In this document: one piece after another, positions 31,401 through 44,680 of the stretch | How positions within the stretch are numbered: the first letter of the stretch is position 1 | Layout of the letters: each line of letters begins with the position of its first letter | Source: Aphelocoma coerulescens | Taxonomy: Eukaryota; Chordata; Aves; Passeriformes; Corvidae | Direction: 5' to 3' | Length of the DNA: 64,000 nt | NCBI RefSeq assembly: GCF_041296385.1 | Contig: NC_091013.1 | Span: forward strand, 12,680,001 to 12,744,000 | Notes under the pieces: generated by a model | What the model was told of the DNA's origin: nothing | What the model saw: only the letters and a program-made list of their open reading frames with translations | Databases searched by the model: none | Translations under genes and position numbers: made by a program

Positions 31401-34400
31401 GCTTATCAATAAAATCCATTAGATAGGCAAAACTTAGCTTAGGAAGGAACACAAACTAGCCCAAAAAATGATAGAGACAAATCAGTATGATTTAGAAGAT
31501 GAAGTCTACAAGGTGCTAAGAACTAGCCTTTTGAAATGACATTTTCTTTTGATGGGGCAGAAAAGTAGAAAAAAGCTGATGTTGAAATGAGACAGTGATG
31601 AAGAACCACCATTTAATATGTTGAATAACTCTATAATGTTTCAGAATTTTAAAAGAATTTTTTTCCTGTGGTGCTAAAACACTTAGAGGAGTTGTTTAGC
31701 CTGGTGTTTTGCTGTTGAAATTTAAGATTTTCTTTTCCATATCTAAACCCAAAGTACACAATTTAATTAAATCCATGAAATGGAAAAATATAGATATGTT
31801 GTTAAGGATGTAGATGTTTGTTTTCTTGGGATTTTGGGGTCTGGTTATTTAATTTTTCAATTTCTCTCTGCTTCCAACAAATCCTACTGAAGCTTTTTAC
31901 TGCTTTTTCAGCATTTCAAATAATTCTCCTCACCTTTGCCCTGAAGGAGAGAAATTAACTGGAGAAGAAGAAATATTTTGTAGACCAGCTTAGTCATGCT
32001 GAAAGGCCATCATTAGCTTTCCTTTCATATTGTGATCCATTTCAAAAAGAACATCATAAGATGACAGGCTAAGAGTAATGCTTACATTACCAATTAATTA
32101 TAAATTAATTGCACCACAAAATCACTGCAGCATTTCCAGGGGACAGGTTTTTTTGGTTTTTGTTGTTGTTTTGTTTGCATTTCATGATTAAAATACTATG
32201 GTGTTTTAAGATGGCAAAGTTATGAGATAATGTGAAACCCTCTCAAAGACCACCAATGCTGGATAAAAGCTTTCAAATATTCACAGAATAAAGGAACCAC
32301 AGTTTACTCTTGTTCTACATACTGAAAGTAAAATTTAGGAACAAAAGGAATGTAAAGGAAGTTTGAATATTAGACATATTTTAACAAATAATTCTGTGTA
32401 TAATTTTCAGATCTTTCAGAAGACCTTCAATTAGGGAATCAGGGTTTACTGAGCAAGCATAATGACTGTTCAAAGAGTTAAATGTGTCTGGAGCAATAAG
32501 TTAGATCTGTGAGAAGGTAAAAAACTGAAAAAATACCCCACATTTGGTATTATTCTCATAGCAATAACATTATTCGTATCCACAACAACCTAAAGATAAA
32601 TGCAAGGTAGTGTTTGAAAGAAAGCAATACTATTTTTTGTTATCCCTGTTGTATTAGAGCCACTGGCATATACTTCAGACTGTGTTCCCAGAAGCTTGTC
32701 TGATAAAGCTTGAAGAAGGTGAACCCCAGTCAATAAAATACATCATCTCTTCCTGACAAACTTGGCCTCTTCTCATCATGAAAACTCAAGCCATCATATG
32801 AGCTAGCAGCAGTCTTTTCAAAGAAGAGAGCTGCTTGAAACACGATGCTGAAGGAAATGTTTAGTCTCCCTCCCTTTCTTTCCCCTGAAATGTGTTTTTC
32901 CTGTAGTGTGCTTGTACTCGCACATAACCAGTTTTAGTTACTCAGTTAACTCTGAGAATTTGCTTGAAGCTTCAGCTAGCCATGTACTTCCCTGCCTCCT
33001 GCAGTTCAGAAATCCATCTTTAGCTATTGAAGATGACCTGCAGTCTCTGCAGGAGAAATCATATATCTGCAGAAAAGTGACAAACTCTTCCACAAAAAAA
33101 AAATTGCTTGCAAAATTTTGAGCATCCCTACATTTTAAGCTTCACAGTTACTTCAGCTCTTTTGTTCTCAACACTCTTAACAGTAGACTTCGTAATTGCA
33201 AGTACTTTAGAAGTGAATATTTCTCTTGGTTGCATATTGATAGGGAAGGTAATATTTTCTGAGAGCTGGTTCCAAGTTGAATGCAGGGATGTTGTAGAGG
33301 TTAATGGCTAATATTAAACTCCTGTTGTTATCAGCGGTTTGACTCCACAGTTCATTACTACTGTCTTAGTCTGTTACTGCTGCTTTACTTCTTCCCTGTG
33401 TATTTACAAGTTAGTGACAGAGCACTGCAAAGCACTGTAAGGATTTCAGGTATACTGTGTAAAAGGATTTAGACAGTACTACTTGTGGGGAAGTAAATAG
33501 AAGTCTCTTTATCTAAACAGCAATTTTTCTGCTGTGTGTTGATTTTCATCTTTGTTCGTGTTCGGAATAAATAAATACATATTTTGTTTCCTTGGCCTGT
33601 AAGGGGAAAAATCCCTTTTAGGAGAATTAGACTGGGACACACAGATCAATGATGCCCCTACTCCCCCTCCCCCATGCCCACTTCATTGGCTGACGAAGCC
33701 CAGTTAGAAAAAATTGATTGAATAAACCTGAAATGTTTGGGCTTTTTTCTTCCCAAAACAGAACTTAGATGCAATTGCTTTTCTCTGAGCCAAAATACAA
33801 TATTGCATTTCAGAGAAAATGTGAAAAGTGAACAAAATGAAGGGCTGATTTCACAAAACTGACACAGGCAGCAGAGTTTATGGTTGAGTAACAGAGAGGC
33901 TGGGCATCCTATCACGATGGGAGGGGGACCATTCAAATTTTTTGCTCTCTCTCAGTTAATTTGAACCTACCGTCTCCTGCTTTCTAGGGACTCACCAAGC
34001 TATAATCACTTAATGATAAGCTAATTCTGTGTATTCTCTTGATGCTTTTTCACTTCTACAAAAAGCTAAATGTATTCCAGAACAGATGTTATACTCAGAT
34101 GCCGCATTTCCCAGAAAGCCACCATCAACACTTAAATATTTTTATAGAAAGTAGAATAAACAGGAAGAATATACAAAAATGTTTCAAATTAATAACTGCT
34201 AAATTAATACTCCCTGTTTTTCATCCCTCACCCTCAAACAAAAGAAGAACCCAAGTATCCAAAACATAAAAATTCTACTCTTTACTAACTGTAAAACTCA
34301 GGAATTGACAGAGATTCAGTCCTTCTGCTACTGAATATTTATTCAGAAGAGAAAATAACATTAATATAGACTGAGAGAAGCCTATGTGCACTACTGCTAT

Positions 34401-34469
34401 TACAGTGGTTTGAGCCCTATTTAGAAACTTCAAATACAGATTGAAAATCCACCAAGCAGAGAAAGAGAA
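28446..34469. other. Non-coding host DNA
   Basis: The first 450 nt may be diverged CR1. The remainder is AT-rich, with frames no longer than about 106 codons (29174-29494 minus) and none recognisable. No RNA gene was seen. Confidence 0.5.
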
Positions 34470-34590
34470 TTCACAAAACCATGGAGTGTTAAGGGTTTGG
34501 AATAGACCTTAAAGATCGTCTAGTTCCAACCCACCCTGCCATGGGCAGGAACAAATTGAAATCGGGTCTTCCAAGCCACGAGTGTTTTCA
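34470..34590 (-). mobile_element. CR1 LINE 3'-end fragment
   Basis: Contains the plus-strand phrase GACCTTAAAGATCGTCTAGT followed by CCAACCCACCCTGCCATGGGCAGG, typical of the complement of CR1 3' ends. Short and old. Confidence 0.75.
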
Positions 34591-34798
34591 CTTAGGAAAA
34601 CGGAGGAACTTCTACAGGGATTACTTCTTGCATGTTATTATGTGACTACCTCATGTCAATGTGTATATAATTTTCTGGTTTAAATCCTGTGGTTATTTCA
34701 GGAAGTAGATAATTTCCAAATAATAAAAAACTGTGGGTTTTGTAAACTTCAATAAGTAAAATATTTTGAAAGTTATAAGGTGTTATTTTATGATCGAA

Positions 34799-35062
34799 AT
34801 CATAGAATCAGAGAATGTTTAGGTTGTAAAAGATCTCTAAGATCATCAAGTCCAACTGTTAACCCAGCGCTCCTAAGTTCACCGCTAAATGATGTCCCTA
34901 AATGCCAAATATAGACATCTTTTAAATACCTCCAGGGATGGTGACTCCACCACTCCCTGGGGAGCCCTGTCCAGTGCCTGGCAACTTTTCTGGTGAAGAA
35001 TTTTTTCTCCAAGATCCAATCTAATCCTCCCTTGGTACACCTTGATGTTGTTTCTTCTTGTC
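34799..35062 (-). mobile_element. CR1 LINE 3'-end fragment with coding tail
   Basis: Begins with ATCATAGAATCAGAGAATG, the complement of the CR1 3' terminal repeat. The minus strand translates through the KKFFTRKVARHWTGLPRE region, the equivalent of the conserved C-terminus of CR1 ORF2, with a frame opening at 35012. It is truncated on its 5' side near 35062. Confidence 0.82.
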
Positions 35063-36790
35063 CCTCTTAAACAACCCACATTCTCACCACTTTGTCTTAG
35101 AAATCATGATTTCATTACTCTAGACTTGCTTTCATCTGGAGACTTCTAGACTGCTTTTAAGGTAGTTCAGAAGCTAAAGCTCTCAACACATATGTGAGGT
35201 GGCAAGAGTTCACATCATGGGAATTGCATTGTTTGCCATGTGTGCAGAGTCTGGCAGCATCTACACACAGTCTGCACCAGAAATGCACAGCAGTTTAGTG
35301 TTGCCAAGAAAAAGGCAGCTGTAAAACAGCAGAAAGGCTGTGTGGGGAGGCAGAGTCAAATTTAATACACTTTAATATCATTGCTGGAAGAAAAGAGAGG
35401 GATTAAACCCCTTCACTCTAAGGATGTACTATGGGGACTTTAACTACATGCTCATAAACAACAGTGATTCTTAACAGTATCTCTCACAAGCAGCCTCTGT
35501 CATTATTTCTTCTCTAGAGCTCATACTGTGATGTGGCTTCACCACTGGTTCCAAGGGAAAAGTTTCATGTATGGACTTACAAACTGCATTTCTTCACTGC
35601 CTTGATCCACCCTGCTGTTCCTTCACCTGGATATGAGCCAGGCTTCTCTTCTCTTATTTCTGAGTCATGCCAGCTCTCCTAACCTACACTTGGATTACTT
35701 CCCTCCACCTTCACAGGCCAGGAGCAATTCAGCATTTGTCCACCTGGCAATGCACCAAAATAGCTTTTCCTGGCAGGAGGACAAGTCACGCTGGCTCAGC
35801 ACTTCCATTTACTCATTTGCCACTGCTTTTTCATCAGGAGAACAAGATTGCTCTTCTGTCCTGTCTGCAAGCCATGACCTCTGCGTGCTTTACTCCAAAG
35901 CAGGACATTTCTCCAAAGAACCAGTTTCCATAGAACTATCAGCTGTCTACTAATAAGCATGGAGATTTATTAGTGATATAGAACAAGTCCTTCCACCCCT
36001 CTATGCTATTGAATAAATATTCACTGTCTTAAATCTGTTTCTCACATAACACCATCCTGATGAAGACTAAGCCTAACCTATCGAATATGACAACATTCTG
36101 GAACACTACAGAGAAGCTGAAGAGATATTTCCATTCATAAAACAGAAGGATTGAAAGAAATACACGGCAAATTCCAATTATTTTTGTAAAATATTATATA
36201 GGCTGTAAGTACTTGCACTTTAAATGTATTAGCAATCAGGAAACTGGAACAGGTAGGCTTTGTTTCCTTTAAAAAGAGAGATTGATGCAGGCATATTCAA
36301 ACAGATCAAGTTCCAGAGCTTTCTTTATAAGTCATAAAACATCTTTTCTCAGAAGACAAGTGGCCATCACAAGTTAATCAATATCAGCCTGTACCTAAGG
36401 GCTTGATTACTTAAAACATGTGAGCAGCTCACATGGCAGTCTGCACTCCGAGCTCTGTTGCTAGGTAGGGTTTTGATTTCTTTGGCTGCGAATAAGAGGA
36501 GGAGACTTTTGACCGTTGACTCTGTTTTGATGGAGTGGTTAACAATACATTAGGGAACACAGTCAAGTTCCATCTGCTGCCTTCTACAACATGAATTACA
36601 AAGATGTATTAACATCCACTGCCATTAATTTGTGTGTTTAATCGATTTGCCTTGTTTGACAGGAGTCACACACACAAATATGCCCATACATATGCACAAA
36701 CATGCAGATATGGATGTGATAATAATTCCATTTCAAAATCTATTTTTTAAAGTGTAGAAAACTGCCATTTCTATTGCAAAAGCATACACT

Positions 36791-36853
36791 TGTTAATTAA
36801 TTAATTAATTAATCTTTAATTAATCTTTAATTAAGTTAATTAATCTTTAATTT
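36791..36853. repeat. TTAA/TTAATC low-complexity repeat
   Basis: Five TTAA units run on into three TTAATC-type variants. A simple satellite-like tract. Confidence 0.8.
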
Positions 36854-37062
36854 TTCATAACTTTTTTCTAAAATCTTCTGAAAAGGGATAGGAAAAAGAA
36901 CGATTCCAAACTATACTTAAACAATGAGTAATATAATTCAATTGACTAAGCACTGTGTAGGTTCATACTGAAGAAAACCCAAGGCAACAAACAAACAGAA
37001 AAAAAAGCTAAGAGTATTTCTTTTCCAATTAAAGAGCAGAAAGGAAGGAAAATCCCTTTGCA

Positions 37063-37115
37063 GATTCGAGGAAAATAAGCTTCGAGGAAAAAATTCGAGG
37101 AAAATTCGAGGAACC
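37063..37115. repeat. TTCGAGGAAAA short tandem repeat
   Basis: Four copies of ATTCGAGGAAAA-like units with variable A-run length. The CpG in every unit is unusual for this AT-rich surrounding. Confidence 0.8.
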
Positions 37116-38636
37116 ATAATTAAATAACTCAAGGAGAAGTGCAAATCTCACATGTTTGGAAGTGCACCTAAAACAAAGAGTAGACTCTGCTGTATAGAAT
37201 AAGGCAACAAAAAAGGTTGGTGTCTACAAAATGAGAAGTGCATGAGTACATAATGCTACACAGTTTCTAAGCACTGACTTCTAGGGTGCAGATTTGCAAA
37301 CAAAGCTGAAATACTGCCTACAGGCATTATATATTGTATTAACCAGGTCATTCTAGGCACTGCCAAATTGGTTGACTGAAATCTGAATAGTCTGTCAAGG
37401 GAAAAATTTAAGAAAGAATTTAATTTTGTGCTTGTTTAGGTAAAATAATTTACATCTTTTAAAATATACCCTTACAAAGGTACTGGCAACTCTAAATGCC
37501 AATAAAAGGCAAAAGGAAATAAAGTTGAGGTCTCACAGACTAATTAATTATCCTTGGTAACCAATTTTTACTTACCTTCACACAAAGGACTGTGAAGATT
37601 GCTGATCATAGCTGCATTACAGTTTTGTAGCTGAGACTATGGCACTATAAGCCACTACTTTTTACTTAAACAATAGCAAAAAATCTTATAATTCATTCCA
37701 AAAATAAAGCTTTTCCACCTGAGAGGACATCTGTACTCTTTATCTAAAGAAGCATGTATTAAATGGCAAAAGGAAGTCACTGTTTTTGAAGTATACTGGA
37801 ATTTTAATGCTAAAAATCCCAAAGATAAATGTGATTCCCTCCTCAGTGTTCTTTGTGTCTCTAAATTATATGTCTGTGGTAGAAATATGTACTTTAAGAC
37901 AGGAGCCCTCAGTAGTTTGGGGTTTGGGTTGTTCTGTGAGCCAGCAGTCTTTAGTTACCAGATCTAAGGTAACTACTTTGAGGACGAGCACACTGGAACA
38001 AATGCCAGTCTCATCTGTTTTATGAAAGTGCATAGCTGATGCACTTCTCCCATCTGCAGCACAAAGTACCCGTTGATTTCTTAGCCTGGTGTCCATTTGA
38101 TGCATGTACTTTTCCTTACCCTACTCACTCCTCTTTCATTACTTCCCTCTGTTTCCTTGTTCCTCTCACTCCCACACAATTTATCTAGCTATGCCATTAA
38201 AAACATCTGTTTGTGGAAATGGAATTGGGGCTTCCACTTCATAGCCAAGTTAAGTTCTTATTCATTTTACTGCTTCAACTTAATTTATCAAAATATACCC
38301 CCAATTAATTCTCTTGATGACACTAATAGCTGGGTTTTATCAGATGTCAGCTGGGAAGAAAATCTACTATTTGTCTGTTTAAATCAGTTGGAAAAAATGC
38401 TGCATTGAGGAATCTGGTGGTGTTTGCCATTGGAATGACAGGTAAAATACACAATGTAAGAAGAAATTCAGAATATTCTTTCTCTTGTCCCCAGGGGAAC
38501 CTTGAATTCTGCTTTCAGAAAACAGGCAGAAATTCACACCTACTAGATAGTCTATGAGTCCCCAAGGATGACAGTAAATCCAGAAGTGTTACTCTATTTT
38601 ATAACAATGGAGAAAACGTACCTTTTCATACTAGCA

Positions 38637-38771
38637 TCCTTCCCTTCCCTTCCCTTCCCTTCCCTTCCCTTCCCTTCCCTTCCCTTCCCTTCCCTTCCCT
38701 TCCCTTCCCTTCCCTTCCCTTCCCTTCCCTTCCCTTCCCTTCCCTTCCCTTCCCTTCCCTTCCCTTCCCTC
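38637..38771 (+). repeat. (TTCCC)n microsatellite, about 27 copies
   Basis: An uninterrupted pentanucleotide array. It gives a spurious 191-codon frame (38568-39143) with Phe-Pro-Ser-Leu periodicity, which I do not count as a gene. Confidence 0.97.
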
Positions 38772-38852
38772 CACATGTATCAACAAGGGGAAATACAGAA
38801 ATTTAAATACACTTGGAAAGAACTTTCTGGGGTCAAGAATTCTTCAAACATA

Positions 38853-39075
38853 TTTCTTTTTTCTTTTCTTTTCTTTTCTTTTCTTTTCTTTTCTTTTCTT
38901 TTCTTTTCTTTTCTTTTCTTTTCTTTTCTTTTCTTTTCTTTTCTTTTCTTTTCTTTTCTTTTCTTTTCTTTTCTTTTCTTTTCTTTTCTTTTCTTTTCTT
39001 TTTTCTTTTCTTCTTTTCTTTTCTTTTCTTTTGCTTTGCTTTTCTTGCTTTTCTTTTATTTTCTTTTCTTTTTCT
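38853..39075 (+). repeat. (TTTTC)n microsatellite, about 40 copies
   Basis: A nearly pure pentanucleotide array up to about 39000, then interrupted units with G and A substitutions to about 39075. It is 80 bp from the TTCCC array and on the same strand. Confidence 0.97.
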
Positions 39076-42000
39076 ATAAAGAAAGCATTCTAAGACTTGC
39101 AAAGCTGCCATCAAAAATATCTGGTAAAAAACAATTATGGTGAATAAACAAGAAGTTCAATTATTCTGAATATATTTTCCAGACTTGAACAAGCATTGAT
39201 CTAGAATGGCTTAGACAATAACCATTTAGATGACATAGTAGAGAGGGGGACTTGCAATTCACAAATATTAGATTTTCCTTAATAAATATATTTGATATTA
39301 TTATGATAAAATGGTACCATTCTTCAACTCTATAATTGCCTCAAAGTTATTTGCCACAGACATCCTACCAAACATGGAAGATATTTCATTCCATCCCTGG
39401 AGTTGCTTTACATCCAGGTGCTTCCGACAATCATATACACATGGAAACAGGGCAACTTATTCAATAAGACCTATGGTCACACACTGTTTACCACGTCTTG
39501 GAAGCTTCACACGAGCAAAGGCACAGATGGAATGTCACAATCAGCTCACCTGAGTGTGACTTTGGTAGGCAAAGTTAAAGTATTATCCAGTTCCAAGCTA
39601 AATATATGAACAACGTACATGTTTATCTGGCATTTAAATTTGTTCCTAAATATTTTACAAAGAACAAGAGTAAACATAAGAGAGCAGAATACTTGATTTC
39701 TTATTAGTTTGTTCAGATTTGTTCAGCTCAGCTTTTTGTTAATCTCTGCTTTTTTATGTGGTGTGATTTCCTCATGCAGCAATGATTACATTGGTTGCTT
39801 TGCTCTTGGTAGAAGAGCCTGCCCAGGCTGTTTCACATAACTCTCACATATTTGAGCTGGCTCCAAGACCTGTGAGGGAATGCAGTGATGTGATGATTTC
39901 ATACAAATACCCTGGGCAAATTAAGAAAAACTCTGAAATGGGTTTGAGTAAGCGTCTGCCAAAAAAATGCAGTCAATTGGCAATCAACTCTTAAGGCTCA
40001 TCTTTCCAACATATGCCCAGTTCCACAAATAAATAATTTATACAGGTTAGGAATTTTGGGCATTTTAAATTTTTGAATTTAAATTTTTGAATTTTTGAAT
40101 TTTGGATTTTTTCCCTTTCCTTTCTACATGGAAAAACTATAGTAATCATCTCTGACCTTTTGAGACTATGAAAACCCAAGAGCAACATGTTCCCTGTTCT
40201 AAAACAATTTCAAACAAGTTGGGTTTTCAAAATACTTTGTTTCCTGTTTCATTAAGCATTCCCTTTATAAATTCAGAATGGATCAAGGATGACACAAATA
40301 AATAAATTGGTGTTAAAATATGTTTAAAGACACTGTCTCCTGCGTATCAAAAATTACTTTTGATACTTTAGATAAAAGAATTACTATAAGTCTACACACA
40401 AGTAGGTATAAGAGTCCTCAAGGTGGATTTCAGAGACAAACTAAATATGAAAGTTATTCCAATAAGTATCAGTATAACATTTTTCATAACTAATTTATTA
40501 AGCCAGTTCAGACTAGAAGAGTTATTTGGGGTTCTTTTTGTGGAAGCAAGCACTGATTCAATGTTCTTGATGGACAATCACAGGCACATACACAGTGGAC
40601 AGGATGTTTCAAGGCTGAAAATATTTAAGAGTAACTTCTGCTATTTATGCTAGTATTTTGAACAATGCAATGAAGAAAAACCAATTTGATTTAGATTAGA
40701 CCTTAACTTTCATCTAGCATGTCAAAATACAACATCCAAGATAATGAAATGAAAACTCAGTGAAATAATAATAATTTTAAAAGTCCAAACCCAAAGCAAA
40801 ACAGCAAATCCAGGGAATGATTAGGAATTAATGAGGTGCAAAATACTTTCTATCTTAATTATTTCAGCTTGGCAAAGAAAACAAAAACACTAATACAGAC
40901 TTGGTATGGATTTGAAATTTCTTCCTCTGTTCACGGGAGGTATGACAAAAACTCACATTAATATTTACACTCCTGGATGCCTAGTTTGTAATGCTCTGAG
41001 AATCATGGTAGCACTCCCTAAACAGATCTGAGTTAAAAAACTGCATTTTTTCACAAAAACCTAAACACTCTTTTCACATTCCTTTCAAGTTCCTTCATGA
41101 TGAAATAATCTGCTTTTCCTTTTCCACCTGCTATCTACATGTACAAAATTATTAATACCTATGAGTAAATTGCTTTGTCTGTGACCTAAGAGTGGCAGCT
41201 TTACTAAGGCAGTTGAACTGCTGCTTCCTTAAACCGTGGTGCTCCCAGCATTTTCCTAGGGACTCCCCTGTGGTAAGGGGGTGACTCCAGCACTTTGAAC
41301 AGCAAATACTGCATTCTAGGTGAGTTTAGAAGTGAGAAAATGTGGGAAAAAATTAGTGCTGTTGCTCTTGGCAAAAAATTTTGTGGCTCAGTTTGTTTAA
41401 ATGAGTGAATCTCTTTTAAGGATAAAATTGATAGTAACTCACAAGATCAGAACACATTTTTAAAATACTTCTTGAGCAATTCCTGTTAAATATGTGGTTG
41501 GATAAATATCACATCATTTTTAGAAAACCAGTAATTCTCTCATCCTCTTTGAATTTATTGGTATTTGTGTTGACTCAAATTTATATGAGCTTTGATTAAC
41601 ATTTGCTTAAATAAATAAACTTTCTGGTCTTACTATTGTCAAAAGCACTAGAGAAATGTACTGCACATCAAATACTCTTTCTGTTCAGGTTTCACCTGAG
41701 CTAAACTATCACTCCATTCTGGGGATTTTAATTGTACAGCTCTGAATGTAGCAGAGGGGGAAAAAAATAGTTGACTGAATGTTTACAGTCAGCCTGCAGG
41801 GAGTAATTTTTTTAGTAAGTGAAATTTAGAACTAGGCTATAATTAACTGCTTTTCACTGTCTCTTCACATGCCACTTGATATGGAAACAATATGGAAAAC
41901 AGTAACATATCTCTTAGAATATGTCATAAGGAGTAGATTGAAAATGAAGCTTATGGATACCATATAGCATATGTAGATTTAATAAGGTTTCTGTCTAAGC

Positions 42001-44507
42001 ACAGAAGACTTTCAGAGCTGCTAGTATCCATTCCATAGTTTTTAGAGGAAATCAATGCTTATAAATAGGTTGCCAAAGTACTACTATAATACCATAAATG
42101 AAAAAAGGATAGAAAGGACCTTTTTGATTCTTGAGTACTGAGGGGTTTTTTATTATGAATATCATGTCTTTACAGTTAAAAAGATAGCTTAGGCTGCAGA
42201 GATTTGCAAGAGGCTTAAGAGTTAACTAATCATAAATCAGAGTTGAGTCCACATTGATTTTCCCATCTTTGGTGGCAGAAGCTTTCCACTACAGATGAGA
42301 GTACAAACTCGCAGCAAGACAGCAGCATTTAGACTGAGGAATTCACGTAAATTTATTTCTATAAACTGAGACTCTAGTCTGCTTTTGTTCTGTTCTTATT
42401 TTACCTATCTATCCATCAATTTATAAACTTATGGTACTCTTGAAGGTATGTATTTCTGAACAAATGTACTCCCAGGATCAGTGTCCCTTTTTCCAATTTT
42501 TTAGTATATCCATCCATTTTAATTTTCAAATAAAAGCTCTATGATTACCTATGTTCAGCAGAAGTGATTGGTCACTGTGTTGTTAGCATAGTAGTAATTG
42601 CCAGTATTTTCAAAGAAAAGGTTTTTTTCCCCCATCACAATTAAAAAGGACTTGCTGGTTCTTTATTCATCTGCAGAGTATCCTGTCACTGTAGAAGCAG
42701 GAAATAATAACGTCTGAATTTTGGTGGAAAAGGAATGGTTTGCAATACTATGTGAGCAAGAGCATCTACGTATGTTTCAAAAGAAGTGCTAGTGTAACTT
42801 TGTCTTTTCCTGAAAGATTCTTCTTTCTGTATCCTGAGGGATTTGCTAAATACTTTACTGTTGTAATTTTGCCTGCTTATCTTGTATTGCTTCTCCCATT
42901 CCACTCAAAAAATCCAGCTGAGGTCCATGGAAGTATTTTAAACCAAGGAGAAGATTATGCAATCTCTAATGTAGATTCATCCAGCCACTGTCACATAAAT
43001 TATAAATATTGGTAATGCTTGTGTTTAAAGAAGCACTCAATTTATTCTCATGGGTTTTGGTGTATCTTAAATTGAATGCCTTGTGGGCTAATTTCTGCAT
43101 GTGCCTTCTGCATCTGGACAGCATTTTGCCAAGGAAAAACCTGAGGATAGCAGAGGGAGAAGTTAGACATAGTATTATTAAAGAGGAGGTGTTTAGTGTT
43201 TCACAAATGAGATTTTCTTTCTATGAACTATATGTTATTTCACATTCAGATCTGGTTATGGCTTTAAAATTGCTTCCAAAGCATCCTTAACGTGACATTT
43301 GGTGTCTTCTCAAATACGTATAAAGAAAAAACAGCAGAAGAAAAAAATATCATGAATTTTCCATTCTGTCATTAATCCTTGCATTGCCATTTATCCTAAA
43401 ACACACATCTAGGATTTCATCTAATATGGTCCTCAAAATAAACCAATACATTTTGTTGTCCATCAGTTTATAATGAGGCTGTATAATGCCCAATTAACAT
43501 TTTCTCTTTCTGTAAGATTTTACTTCAGCCAACAATATTTAAGCTATTGTAGCAACACAACAATTAAGAGGTATTTTCTATTGCCTAAAAAACAAAACAC
43601 AGAAAAGCAAAATTTGTCCATCTCTTAGCACTTTGGTATTCTTATTTATGTCATTGCCTCTGTCTATGTTCATCTTAGCAAAACATGGTGAACAAAGACC
43701 TTAAAAGGCGTGCTAGGGAGAATAGCCACAAAGAATCATTCCTCTGGTAGGCTCCTCATAATTCAGGCTATTTATTTATCCATTTATGTATAGTCTGTAA
43801 TACTTTTTGCCCTTTTTCTTCTTTCCATTAGTAAGCAAGAGAATCACTTTCAAATACCAAAGAAACATTCTTGGTGTCAAAAAATCTCAGCCTCAAAAAT
43901 CTCAAAAATTGAGGTATTCAGTTCCTTCCTTATTCCCCCAAAGCATCCTAATATATCAAATTAGCGTATCACATACCTAAGTGCTGTCTTACAATTGAAG
44001 AAAAAACACTTTTTTTTTCTTTCCAAGGCAAAATTCCAATATCCTGTTTAGATAAATTTATTTTTTTAACATAAATCCTTTCCAAATATGTTCGATTTGA
44101 GCCCTTTGTTTTCTAATTGATCACCTGTACTTCTGTGATTGAAACTTTTGCTCTTTTTTTAGTCTTCTGCCTTTCATAAGGGCTCCCTACTCAGAGATAT
44201 TATGTCTGATTTTTTCCTTCTCTGAACTCAGATACATATTTGACCTCAGTGACATCCACTTACCCCTTGACCACTAACACCTCTTTGCCACAATGATTCT
44301 ACTTCCCAGGAGTGAAGAGAAGTGCTGCTAACCCATTTTCCCCCACAGCATCCATGGTCAAGGGCTATTCCTCTCAAAGAAATTTTAAGAATCACCAGTA
44401 GAGCTGCACCTTGATTTTCAAGGATTGGTCATGAAAAACTAGCCAGAAGTATATTCTCTATTTAAAAAATCAAACAAACAGCCCAGTTTGCTAATCCATC
44501 CACTATC
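39076..44507. other. AT-rich non-coding host DNA
   Basis: Includes a small AATTTTTG-type tandem repeat at about 40062-40112. No coding sequence, RNA gene or clear mobile element was found. Confidence 0.5.
40062..40112. repeat. AATTTTTG-unit short tandem repeat
   Basis: TTTAAATTTTTGAATTTAAA-type units repeat about four times with small changes. Confidence 0.75.
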
Positions 44508-44680
44508 ACAGATAGAAGAGAATATGCAGAGTTGGAAAGGATCTAATCAGGATCATCAAGTCCAGTGTCAGGTCCTGCACAGGACACCCCAAGATGGTCA
44601 AAAGGTACCAAACACCAACCTGCCTTTTAAGTGTCTTTACTCTCTAGCCATTTTTAGGAAATCAATGCACTCTTTTCACA
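44508..44680 (-). mobile_element. Diverged CR1 fragment
   Basis: TCACAGATAGAAGAGAATAT at the edge, GTTGGAAAGGATCTAATCAG, then TCATCAAGTCCAG and CCTGCACAGGACACCCCAAG resemble the complement of a CR1 3' end. Similarity is weak. Confidence 0.5.

Larger units (their letters stand above)
35063..38636. other. Non-coding host DNA
   Basis: AT-rich and without credible genes. It includes the TTAA and TTCGAGG repeats listed separately. The frame at 35633-35953 (106 codons) has no recognisable domain. Confidence 0.5.

Noticed and set aside
38568..39143. 191-codon plus frame with FPSLP and FLFFS repeats
   Set aside because: It is a translation of two pentanucleotide microsatellites, which stay open because neither unit contains a stop in any phase.
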